In this document: positions 1 through 6,382 of the stretch, piece after piece
How the letters are laid out: every line of letters starts with the position of its first letter
How positions within the stretch are numbered: the first letter of the stretch is position 1
Origin: Actinomycetota bacterium
Lineage (GTDB): Bacteria > Actinomycetota > Thermoleophilia > Gaiellales > Gaiellaceae
NCBI GenBank assembly: GCA_005883245.1
Contig: VAXT01000051.1
Span: 1 to 17,286 of the forward strand
Reading direction: 5' to 3'
DNA length: 17,286 bases
The notes under the pieces: model-generated
What the model was told of the DNA's origin: nothing
Database searches by the model: none
The model's input: only the letters and a program-made list of their open reading frames with translations
Made by a program: the position numbers and the translations under genes

Positions 1-2
1 AC

Positions 3-728
3 GGGACGATGGCGCGAGTCCCCGACCTCGTCGAGTTCTGCCGACGCCACGACATCAAGCTGGTCACCGTCGCCGACCTGATCGAGTATCGACGTCGGAC
101 CGAGAAGCTCGTCGAGCGCACGACGGCGGTCCGCCTGCCGACCGCGCACGGCGAGTTCCAAGCGATCGCCTTCCGCGAGAAGCTGACCGGCAAGCACCAC
201 ATCGCACTCGTCCGCGGCGAGGTCGACGGCGCCGAGGACGTGCTCGTCCGCGTCCATTCCGAGTGCCTGACCGGGGACGTCTTCCACTCTCTGCGCTGCG
301 ACTGCGGCGAGCAGCTCAAGCAGGCGCTGGCGCGGCTCGCCGACGAGGAGCGCGGCGTCCTGCTCTACATGACCCAGGAAGGGCGCGGCATCGGGCTCTT
401 GAACAAGCTCAAGGCGTACGAGCTGCAGGAGGCGGGCCTCGACACCGTCGAGGCGAACCTCGAGCTCGGTCTTCCGGCGGACGCGCGAGAGTATGGGATC
501 GGCAACCAGATCCTCGCCGACCTCGGGCTGACGACGATCCGCATCCTCACCAACAACCCCAAGAAGCTGACCGGGATCGAGGGCTTCGGCCTGACGGTCG
601 TCGAACAGGTGCCGATCGAGGTCGAGCCGACGGACGAGAACCGCCGCTACCTCGAGACGAAGCGCGACAAGCTCGGGCACCGGCTGCACCACCAGGATCT
701 GCGCTTCGCCGAAGGCAGGGACGAATGA
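3..728 (+). CDS. ribBA: Bifunctional riboflavin synthesis protein RibBA, C-terminal part (GTP cyclohydrolase II); 5' end outside window
   Basis: GTP cyclohydrolase II opens GTP to the pyrimidine precursor of riboflavin; the N-terminal half of RibBA makes 3,4-dihydroxy-2-butanone 4-phosphate. The frame is open to the window edge, and the first ~30 residues (GTMARVPDLVEFCRRH then LVTVADLIEYR) match the end of a DHBP synthase domain, so the ATG at 9 is internal rather than a start. Counting from that ATG, the cyclohydrolase domain starts near residue 35. It shows the RVHSEC motif (81-86), three zinc cysteines (C86, C97, C99), the QEGRGIGL loop (123-130) and the TNNPKK motif (181-186). The stop overlaps the ribH ATG (ATGA at 725-728), so translational coupling is likely. 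Family assignment is secure; only the missing 5' end is uncertain. Confidence 0.96.
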   Translation, partial: GTMARVPDLVEFCRRHDIKLVTVADLIEYRRRTEKLVERTTAVRLPTAHGEFQAIAFREKLTGKHHIALVRGEVDGAEDVLVRVHSECLTGDVFHSLRCDCGEQLKQALARLADEERGVLLYMTQEGRGIGLLNKLKAYELQEAGLDTVEANLELGLPADAREYGIGNQILADLGLTTIRILTNNPKKLTGIEGFGLTVVEQVPIEVEPTDENRRYLETKRDKLGHRLHHQDLRFAEGRDE

Positions 729-1375
729 GCGACCGGATCGACGAGATCGAGTCGCGCCTGCGGGGTTTGGGGGCGGCGCAGCCGCGCCAGGAGGAGTCCG
801 CGGACGGAGAGGCTCCTGCTGTCGACCCCGAGGCGGTCGCGGAACCCTCCGAGGCCGAGCCCGCTGCCCAGCATGCAACCGGCGACCTTCGCGTCCCCGA
901 GGGCTACACGGTCCTCTCGGGAGGCGTCGACGGCCGCCGCGCTGTGGGCGTCGTCGTTAGCCGCTTCAACGGCGAGATCACGAACCGGCTGCTCGAGCGC
1001 GCGCTCGAGGAGCTCGAGGAGGTCGGCGTTCCTCGCGAGGCGATCATGGTCATGCCGGTGCCGGGCGCGTTCGAGCTCCCGCTGGCGGCGATGGCTCTCG
1101 CGAAGACCCGGCGCTACTCATGTGTCGTCGCGCTCGGCTGTGTGATCCGGGGCGAGACGTCGCACTTCGACTACGTGGCGAGCGAGGCCGCGAGCGGCTT
1201 GCAGCTGGCTGCAATCGAGACGGGCGTGCCAGTCTCCTTCGGCGTGTTGACCGTGGACACCCGCGAGCAGGCCGAGGAGCGGATCGACCGCGCCGGAGAC
1301 GCCGTGCGGACGGCGCTCGAGATGGCCGACGTGTTCTCGCAGCTCCGGGCGCAGGCCGCGGGCGGGTTGCACTAG
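725..1375 (+). CDS. ribH: 6,7-dimethyl-8-ribityllumazine synthase with an N-terminal extension
   Basis: RibH condenses 3,4-dihydroxy-2-butanone 4-phosphate with the ribitylaminopyrimidine to form the lumazine precursor of riboflavin. The 216-residue product carries SRFN (79-82), PGAFELP (113-119) and GCVIRGETSHFDYV (138-151, with the probable catalytic His147), then FGVLT, all lumazine synthase signatures. The family is usually about 150-160 residues. Here the fold begins near residue 58, preceded by an acidic, Ala/Glu/Pro-rich, probably disordered extension. The ATG at 725 is chosen because it overlaps the ribBA stop and is preceded by AGGGA at 717-721. A later start cannot be excluded, but no ATG or GTG lies in this frame close to the fold. 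It forms an operon with ribBA. Confidence 0.95.
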   Translation: MSDRIDEIESRLRGLGAAQPRQEESADGEAPAVDPEAVAEPSEAEPAAQHATGDLRVPEGYTVLSGGVDGRRAVGVVVSRFNGEITNRLLERALEELEEVGVPREAIMVMPVPGAFELPLAAMALAKTRRYSCVVALGCVIRGETSHFDYVASEAASGLQLAAIETGVPVSFGVLTVDTREQAEERIDRAGDAVRTALEMADVFSQLRAQAAGGLH

Positions 1376-1451
1376 CCCGCGACGCGCTACGCGCCCAAGG
1401 CACATTGCGTGCTCGATGAATGCGTGGCACTGTCGCTACTATTGCGGCCCC

Positions 1452-1643
1452 ATGGCAAAGGTGTGCGCAGTCTGCGGAAAGAAGCCGTCCTTCGGCCACA
1501 GCCGAAGCCATTCGATGGTGGCGACGAAGCGGCGCTTCGACCCGAATCTCCAGCGCGTCCGCGTCCTGCTCGACGGACGGGCCACACGCGCGTACGTCTG
1601 CACGCGCTGCCTGAAGGCCGGCAAGGTCGAAAAAGCACTCTAA
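1452..1643 (+). CDS. rpmB: 50S ribosomal protein L28 (zinc-binding form)
   Basis: L28 is a small basic protein of the large ribosomal subunit. The 63-residue product begins MAKVCAVCGKKPSFGHSRSH and has two cysteine pairs (C5/C8 and C50/C53), the zinc-binding C+ version of L28. The in-frame upstream ATG at 1416 would add 12 residues (MNAWHCRYYCGP) unlike the family, so the ATG at 1452 is preferred. No Shine-Dalgarno sequence is visible. A TACTAT sequence at 1437-1442 could be a -10 box giving a nearly leaderless message, but no convincing -35 accompanies it. The gene precedes a YloV/FakA-like gene, an arrangement common in Gram-positive bacteria. Confidence 0.93.
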   Translation: MAKVCAVCGKKPSFGHSRSHSMVATKRRFDPNLQRVRVLLDGRATRAYVCTRCLKAGKVEKAL

Positions 1644-1655
1644 GCCGGATATAAA
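1627..1655 (+). promoter_or_regulatory. Probable leaderless promoter of the FakA-like gene
   Basis: TCGAAA (1627-1632) and TATAAA (1650-1655) are separated by 17 bases. The -10 box ends six bases before the ATG at 1662, so transcription would start at or next to the start codon. No Shine-Dalgarno sequence precedes the ATG. The -35 lies inside the 3' end of rpmB. Confidence 0.5.
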
Positions 1656-1661
1656 CGCCGC

Positions 1662-3188
1662 ATGAACGAGCTCGAGCTCGCCCGTGTGGCGGAGACCGCG
1701 CTCGAACGCAGCCGGGCCCGGCTCGACGACCTGAACGTCTATCCGGTGCCCGACGGCGACACGGGCACGAACATGCTGCTCACGGTGCGCGCGGTGCGCG
1801 AGGCGCTCGAGGCAGGGGAGACGGACGTCGCCCACGCGGCGCTGCTCGGCGCACGCGGCAACTCCGGCGTCATCCTCTCGCAGATCATCCGCGGCGCCGT
1901 CGAGGGCTTCGAGGAGGACCGTTCGGTGGCGACCGCGCTGCGACGCGGCTCCGACGCCGCCTGGGCGGCGGTTCGCGAACCTGCCGAGGGAACGATCCTG
2001 ACCGCGATCCGTGAGCTGGCCGACGAGGCCGAGTCGCGCCGGGACGACGAGCTCCCCGAGCTGCTGCACGCGCTCGTCGCGCGCGGAGACGAGGCCGTTG
2101 CGCAGACCCAGGAGCAGCTCGACGTGCTGAGAAAGGCAGGCGTCGTCGACGCAGGTGCGGCCGGCCTGGTCGAGATCCTGCGTGGGATCTCCGCGCATGT
2201 CTCCGGCGAGCCCTTGCCTGAGGCGGTCGAGGGTGTGGCCCTGACCACGGACGCGATCCACCAGGAGGCCTCGCGCTATCGCTATTGCACGGGGTTCGTC
2301 GTCGAGGGCGAGAATCTCGATCGCGACGCCCTCGAGCGCGAGCTCGAACCGCTCGGCGACTCGCTCCTCGTCGTCGGCGATGCGACCGCGCTCAAGGCTC
2401 ACGTTCACACGGACGACCCCGGCTCCGCGTTGCGGGCGGGCACGGCGATCGGGGTCCTCGAACGGGTCGAGATCGCGAACATGCACCTCCAGAGCGCCCA
2501 GCGCGAGGAGCGACTCACGCACTCGGGTGCGGACGATCGCCGGACGGCCGTCGTCGCGGTCGTCACCGGCGAGGGCAACCGGCGGTTGTTTGAGAGCATG
2601 GGCGCGACCGGGATCGTCGACGGCGGCGAGACGATGAATCCTTCGACGGAGGACGTCCTGCTCGCGATCGAGGACACGAAGGCGCCCGAGGCGATCGTGC
2701 TCGCGAACAACGACAACGTCGTCCTCGCCGCGCGCCAGGCGGCGCGGCTCGCCAACGTGCCGGTCCAGGTCGTGCCCTCCAGCTCGCTCCAGGCCGGCCT
2801 CGGCGCGATGCTGGCGTACGACCCGCTCGCCGACTCGGAAGCCAACGCGCGGGCGATGGAGGACGCGGGCTCGGCGATCGCCGCCGGCGGGGTGACCGTC
2901 GCCTCACGAGCGGTCAGCATGGACGGCCTCCGGGTCGAGCGCGGCGCCTACCTGGGCCTCGTCGGCGACGAGCCGGTCGCGGGCGGAACGAGCTTCGACA
3001 CCGTCGCCGCCTCGGTCGTCGACCGCCTGCTCGCCGAGCCGCGGGACGTCCTGACGCTGATCACCGGCGCAGACGAGCCTGAGCTCGGCCCGCTGCTGGC
3101 ACGGGTCGCGGAGCAGCACCCGGACGTCGAGCTCGAAGTGCACCCCGGCGGCCAGCCGCACTACCCACTGTTGGTCTCGGCCGAGTAA
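1662..3188 (+). CDS. DAK2-domain kinase of the YloV/FakA family (probable fatty acid kinase catalytic subunit)
   Basis: FakA proteins phosphorylate fatty acids presented by a DegV-family carrier (FakB), making acyl-phosphate. The 508-residue product starts with a DhaL/DAK2 domain. LNVYPVPDGDTGTNM (24-38) supplies metal-binding aspartates D31 and D33, GARGNSG (63-69) is the nucleotide-binding loop, and VVDAGAAGL lies near residue 160. The C-terminal half matches the YloV layout in general (middle domain plus a DegV-like end). The length is a little under the usual ~540 because the N-terminus is short. The ATG at 1662 follows rpmB by 18 bases and sits six bases after a -10 box. The DegV-family protein at 3588 could be its FakB partner, with a response regulator gene between them. 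Family is certain; fatty acid kinase activity is inferred from homology and context. Confidence 0.9.
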   Translation: MNELELARVAETALERSRARLDDLNVYPVPDGDTGTNMLLTVRAVREALEAGETDVAHAALLGARGNSGVILSQIIRGAVEGFEEDRSVATALRRGSDAAWAAVREPAEGTILTAIRELADEAESRRDDELPELLHALVARGDEAVAQTQEQLDVLRKAGVVDAGAAGLVEILRGISAHVSGEPLPEAVEGVALTTDAIHQEASRYRYCTGFVVEGENLDRDALERELEPLGDSLLVVGDATALKAHVHTDDPGSALRAGTAIGVLERVEIANMHLQSAQREERLTHSGADDRRTAVVAVVTGEGNRRLFESMGATGIVDGGETMNPSTEDVLLAIEDTKAPEAIVLANNDNVVLAARQAARLANVPVQVVPSSSLQAGLGAMLAYDPLADSEANARAMEDAGSAIAAGGVTVASRAVSMDGLRVERGAYLGLVGDEPVAGGTSFDTVAASVVDRLLAEPRDVLTLITGADEPELGPLLARVAEQHPDVELEVHPGGQPHYPLLVSAE

Positions 3189-3199
3189 CTCCCTAGAGT
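3171..3199 (+). promoter_or_regulatory. Possible leaderless promoter of the response regulator gene
   Basis: TTGGTC (3171-3176), 17 bases, then TAGAGT (3194-3199), ending six bases before the GTG at 3206. It overlaps the last codons and stop of the FakA-like gene, so the regulator and the DegV gene may be transcribed separately as well as by readthrough. Confidence 0.4.
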
Positions 3200-3205
3200 G
3201 CGCGC

Positions 3206-3586
3206 GTGTCCGCTGAGCCGGTCCGTGTAGCCCTGGTCGAGGACAACGAGGTCTTCCGAGAGGCTCTCGAGCTCCTGCTCGGGCTGCGCTCGGACATCGA
3301 CGTCGTCGGCTCGGTCGGGGACGGCTCGAAGGTCGCCGACCTCTGCCGGCAGCTCGACCCGGACGTGGTCGTGATGGATTTCCGCCTGCCCGCCCTGGAC
3401 GGCGTCGAGGCGACGAGAGCGCTGCGGGCCGCGTGCCCGGAGGTGGCGGTGATCTGCCTCACGGCCTCCGCCAACCTGCGCGAGGTGGACGCCCTGTTCG
3501 AGGCGGGCGCCGTCGCCTGCCTCACGAAGGACGAGCACCTCGACACGATCGTCGACGCGATCCTGAGCGCCGCAGGTAACAACTGA
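3206..3586 (+). CDS. Stand-alone receiver-domain response regulator (no output domain)
   Basis: This is a 126-residue CheY-like receiver domain. The acidic pair E12/D13, the phospho-acceptor D58 (VVVMDFRLP), T86 and K108 are all in place, so it should be phosphorylatable. The sequence is closest in style to the receivers of NarL/LuxR-type regulators, but the protein stops right after the receiver and has no DNA-binding helix-turn-helix. Start is GTG, 17 bases after the upstream stop and six bases after a TAGAGT box. The downstream DegV gene begins one base after its stop (TGA-C-GTG), so the two are almost certainly translated from one message. No cognate histidine kinase is adjacent; the nearest, at 13374, is broken. 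It may act by protein-protein contact, possibly on the neighbouring kinase/carrier pair (inference). Confidence 0.88.
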   Translation: MSAEPVRVALVEDNEVFREALELLLGLRSDIDVVGSVGDGSKVADLCRQLDPDVVVMDFRLPALDGVEATRALRAACPEVAVICLTASANLREVDALFEAGAVACLTKDEHLDTIVDAILSAAGNN

Positions 3587-3587
3587 C

Positions 3588-4442
3588 GTGGAGCTGAGCG
3601 CCGAGAACACCGCGATCGTCCTCGACTCGACCGCGGACTTTCCGGACGCCTCCGAGCGTTTCTCGAACTGGCGCGTCGTCCCGCTCTACGTTCGCTTCGG
3701 CGCGGACAGCTACCGCGACTACGTCGAGATCGGGCCGGCCGAGTTCTACGAACGGCTGCGCACGGCCGAGGACCTGCCGACGACGTCGCAGCCGACACCC
3801 AGGGACTTCCAGGCCGCATACGACGAGCTGGCCGGCTACGAGCGGATCTTCGCGCTCAGTGTCTCGGCCAGGCTCTCGGGCACGTACGAGAGCGCGCGGC
3901 AAGCCGCCTCGGAGACCGGCGACCGTGTCCGCGTGATCGACACCGAGACCGCCTCCGCGGCGATCGCCATGCTCGCGCTCGCGGTTCAGCGGCGGCTCGA
4001 GCGCGGGACCACCGACGAGGAGATCGACGAGCTCGTCGAGCGCTTCAAGCGTGAATCCGGCCTCGTCTTCACCCTCGACACGCTCGAGTTCCTCGCGCGG
4101 GGCGGCCGGATCGGCCGAGCCGCGGGCTGGGCCGGCCAGCTCCTCCACATCAAGCCGATCCTCACGCTCGAAGACGGAGAGGTGCTGCCCCTCAAGCGGG
4201 TGCGGGGGAACCGCAAGCCGATCCAGGAGTTCGCAGAGGCGTTCCGGGCCAGAACGGGCGACGAGCCCGGGCTGCGGGTCGGGATCGCACACGCCGAGGC
4301 GGAGGAGCGCATGGCGGCGCTCGAGAAGCTGGTCCGTGACCTGCGCCCGAACGCTGAGATCGAGGTCGCGACCACGCTCGGCCCGGTCGTCGGCACGCAT
4401 GCAGGCCCCGGCACGGTCGGCCTCTTCTGGTTTCAGGATTGA
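3588..4442 (+). CDS. DegV family fatty-acid-binding protein (FakB-like)
   Basis: DegV/FakB proteins bind a fatty acid in a buried pocket and present its carboxylate to FakA for phosphorylation. The 284-residue product is of typical length. It has DSTAD (13-17), TSQP (66-69), the SVSARLSGTY strand-loop (91-100), a FLARGGRIG motif, and a C-terminal GTHAGPGTVG with His271, which matches the conserved histidine region. Start is GTG one base after the response regulator stop; the context, rather than a ribosome binding site, fixes it. Together with the DAK2 protein at 1662 it likely forms a fatty acid kinase. Family assignment is firm and ligand unknown. Confidence 0.92.
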   Translation: MELSAENTAIVLDSTADFPDASERFSNWRVVPLYVRFGADSYRDYVEIGPAEFYERLRTAEDLPTTSQPTPRDFQAAYDELAGYERIFALSVSARLSGTYESARQAASETGDRVRVIDTETASAAIAMLALAVQRRLERGTTDEEIDELVERFKRESGLVFTLDTLEFLARGGRIGRAAGWAGQLLHIKPILTLEDGEVLPLKRVRGNRKPIQEFAEAFRARTGDEPGLRVGIAHAEAEERMAALEKLVRDLRPNAEIEVATTLGPVVGTHAGPGTVGLFWFQD

Positions 4443-4470
4443 GAGTTAACAGGGTCGTAACCGAGGCGCG

Positions 4471-4499
4471 TTGGAAAATCCAAATGGTTGAGATACAAG
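4471..4499 (+). promoter_or_regulatory. Probable promoter of the cupredoxin gene
   Basis: TTGGAA (4471-4476) and TACAAG (4494-4499) are separated by 17 bases in a locally AT-richer stretch after the DegV stop. Transcription would begin near 4506, leaving a short leader that contains the ribosome binding site. Each hexamer matches the sigma-70 consensus at four of six positions. Confidence 0.42.
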
Positions 4500-4520
4500 A
4501 AGTACGCACAAGAAGCCCGC

Positions 4521-4528
4521 AAAGGAGG
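4521..4528 (+). promoter_or_regulatory. Strong Shine-Dalgarno site of the cupredoxin gene
   Basis: AAAGGAGG ends three bases before the ATG at 4532. It is one of the few consensus ribosome binding sites in the window, and it sets the start at 4532 rather than at the upstream in-frame GTG near 4439. Confidence 0.75.
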
Positions 4529-4531
4529 ACG

Positions 4532-4894
4532 ATGTCTCGAATCGCACTACTCGCCGCCGGTCTCGTGGCGACGCTCGCGCTTGCGGCGCCGAGCGGCGCG
4601 ATGGGCCCGACGAAGCTCAAGGGGACGGTCGGTCCCGGCTTCACGATCTCCCTGAAGAAAGGTACGGCGAAGGTCAAGACACTGAAGCCCGGGAAGTACA
4701 CGATCACCGTCTCCGACAAGTCCGCGATCCACAATTTCCACCTCAAAGGACCGGGGGTCAACAAGAAGATCACGTCGGTTCAGTTCGTCGGGACCAAGAC
4801 CGTGACCGTCACCCTGAAGAAGGGCAAGTACACCTACGTGTGCGATCCGCACGCGACCATGGCCTCGATGAGGGGGAGCTTCACCGTCACGTAA
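4532..4894 (+). CDS. Secreted plastocyanin/azurin-like cupredoxin
   Basis: The product is a 120-residue exported blue-copper-type protein. Residues 1-23 are a signal peptide (MSRIALLAAGLVATLALAAP with a small-residue SGA cleavage region) and the rest is one cupredoxin domain. Candidate copper ligands are a histidine in IHNFHL (H67 or H70) and the C-terminal loop YVCDPHATMASM, with C104, H107 and M110 or M113. These match the His-Cys-His-Met set of type 1 copper sites. The mature protein is rich in lysine (KKG, LKPGKYT, LKKGKYT), so it is strongly basic. It probably carries electrons outside the membrane; no oxidase or reductase partner is next to it. The stop lies only five bases from the stop of the convergent FAD oxidase gene. 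Confidence 0.88.
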   Translation: MSRIALLAAGLVATLALAAPSGAMGPTKLKGTVGPGFTISLKKGTAKVKTLKPGKYTITVSDKSAIHNFHLKGPGVNKKITSVQFVGTKTVTVTLKKGKYTYVCDPHATMASMRGSFTVT

Positions 4895-4899
4895 CTCGG

Positions 4900-6018
4900 C
4901 TACCGCTCGATCCAGGGGGCACGCAACCCGCCCCCTGGCGGGCGGGCGCCGAGCCCGAAGACCGGATCGGGCTCCTCTTCTCCGTCCAGCAGCGGCTCCA
5001 CGTACTCGGCGAGCGCCGGGCCGTGCTTGAAGCCGTGTCCCGAGCCGCCGCCGAAGAGCCACACGTGCTCGTGCTCGGGATGCGGCGCGATTAGGAAGTT
5101 CGTGTCCTCGGTCAGCGAATACGGACAGGAGCGCGTGCCGACGAGCGGTGAACCGGCCAGGGCGGGGAAGCGGAGCGTCAGGTACTCGCGCGCCTGATGT
5201 TCCTTCTCCTCGGAGGCCACGCGCTCGCCCTGGTCCGGGTCGAACGCAGGCCCTTCGCGGTCCGGGCTCGTCTTGAAGCCCCGGCCGTCGAGCTCGCCGA
5301 GCCCGTAGACGCCGTTGTCGAAGTCGACCCAGCCTGGCACAGTGGGCGCCTGCCAGCCCGCGGGCGCGCCGAAGAAGTAGACGTCCTGCCTCGTCACGCG
5401 GAGGTCGACGAGCTCGGGGAAGAGACCCGCGAGCCACGCGCCTGCGGCCCAGACGACCCGGTCGGCCTCGAGTCGCTCGCCCTCCACCACCACCGCGTCG
5501 CCGTCGGGCTCGGCCTTTCCCGTGACGAAGTGGGCCCCGCGCTCGATCGCGAGCTCCGAAATGACGCGGGTCGCGTCGCGCGCCCGGAGCACTCCGGCCT
5601 CTGGCTCGAGCAGGATCGAGTCGAGGCCCCGGCCGTCGAAGCTGGGAAAGAGCCGCGCGCCCTCGTCGGGCGCGAGACGCTCGACCGCGATCCCCTGTTC
5701 GGTCAGGACGCGCTCGCTCTCCTCGCCCCAGCCGTGTGCCTCAGTGAAGAACCAGGCGACTCCGGAGGGGACGACCAGCTCGGTGCCCGTCTCCCGCTCG
5801 AGCTCGCGCCAGAGGTCGAGCGCGCGGCGGGCGGAGCGCGTGTACCAGTCGTTGTCGCCGTGCGCGAAGCGGATAAGCCTCGACTCGCCTCCCGACGCGG
5901 CGCGCACGTGCCCCGGTGGGTACTGCTCGACGACGGTCACGTCCCAGCCGCTCGAGACGAGCCTGAGCGCGAGCGAGCCGCCGAAGACGCCCGCGCCGAC
6001 GACAACTGCGCTACGCAA
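4900..6018 (-). CDS. FAD-dependent amine oxidase, monomeric sarcosine oxidase / N-methyltryptophan oxidase type
   Basis: DAO-family flavoenzyme, 372 residues, the usual length of monomeric sarcosine oxidases, which oxidatively demethylate N-methyl amino acids with release of H2O2. The N-terminus is a Rossmann fold with GAGVFG at 8-13 and the ribose-binding E31. RAASGGESRLIRFAHG (39-54) is typical of this subfamily. C298 (GTRSCPYS) sits where MSOX-type enzymes attach FAD covalently, followed by FLIAPHP and the FGGGSGHGFKHGP flavin-binding end. The start is TTG (6018-6016) inside the last codons of the upstream JAMM gene, chosen because the Rossmann strand begins immediately. It is the last gene of a three-gene minus-strand operon. 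The substrate cannot be read from the sequence. Confidence 0.9.
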   Translation of the reverse strand: MRSAVVVGAGVFGGSLALRLVSSGWDVTVVEQYPPGHVRAASGGESRLIRFAHGDNDWYTRSARRALDLWRELERETGTELVVPSGVAWFFTEAHGWGEESERVLTEQGIAVERLAPDEGARLFPSFDGRGLDSILLEPEAGVLRARDATRVISELAIERGAHFVTGKAEPDGDAVVVEGERLEADRVVWAAGAWLAGLFPELVDLRVTRQDVYFFGAPAGWQAPTVPGWVDFDNGVYGLGELDGRGFKTSPDREGPAFDPDQGERVASEEKEHQAREYLTLRFPALAGSPLVGTRSCPYSLTEDTNFLIAPHPEHEHVWLFGGGSGHGFKHGPALAEYVEPLLDGEEEPDPVFGLGARPPGGGLRAPWIER

Positions 6019-6382
6019 GTGGGATCGGACTCGCGGAGCCGTTGTCGAGCCGCCAGGCCGCGAGCTCTCGGGTGTCCGTGCGCAGGATCAGCCACGGGCG
6101 CGCCGCCCAGAGGCCGGCCCGCTCGAGGTCGGCCCGCGACGGCTTCGGCGGCGAGCTCGGGTGCGAGTGGAAGACCGCGAGCTCGTAGCCCTCGTCCTCC
6201 AGGAACCAGACCTCCGGCTCGACTTCGAGCCTGAAGCGGTACGGCGACGCGTCCGCGTTCCGCCCGCGCTCGTAGCCGACTGCGCGCTCGTCGCGGATGA
6301 GCACGAGCCCGCACGCCTCGTTCGGCGCCTCGTCGAGCGCGTGGCGCTCTAGCTCGCGCCGGACCTCAGCCGGTACCAGCAC
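6011..6382 (-). CDS. JAMM/MPN+ (Mov34, M67 family) metallopeptidase
   Basis: Small 123-residue JAB/JAMM metalloprotease. The motif is complete: E22 in PNEACG, then H72-x-H74-P and S82-x-x-D85 in FHSHPSSPPKPSRAD. Zinc binding and catalysis are therefore expected. Bacterial relatives such as Mec+ of mycobacteria cleave C-terminally extended ubiquitin-like sulfur carriers to expose the Gly-Gly end. The start is GTG at 6382, 17 bases inside the 3' end of the E1-like gene; the FAD oxidase start lies within its own last codons. Adjacency to an E1-like adenylating enzyme fits processing of a sulfur carrier protein, but no ThiS/MoaD/CysO-like gene is in the window. Confidence 0.9.
   Translation of the reverse strand: MLVPAEVRRELERHALDEAPNEACGLVLIRDERAVGYERGRNADASPYRFRLEVEPEVWFLEDEGYELAVFHSHPSSPPKPSRADLERAGLWAARPWLILRTDTRELAAWRLDNGSASPIPLA

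Noticed and set aside
1050..2522. Minus-strand open frame of 490 codons opposite ribH, rpmB and the FakA-like gene
   Set aside because: Antisense to three confidently identified genes and without family motifs; a GC-composition artefact.
4450..4465. TTAACAGGGTCGTAACC before the cupredoxin as a third copy of the GGGTCTGACCC repeat
   Set aside because: It shares only the TTAACAGGGTC part and lacks the palindromic GACCC arm; probably chance.
5197..6234. Plus-strand frame of 345 codons opposite the FAD oxidase and JAMM genes
   Set aside because: Antisense shadow; the minus-strand frames have complete FAD and JAMM motifs.
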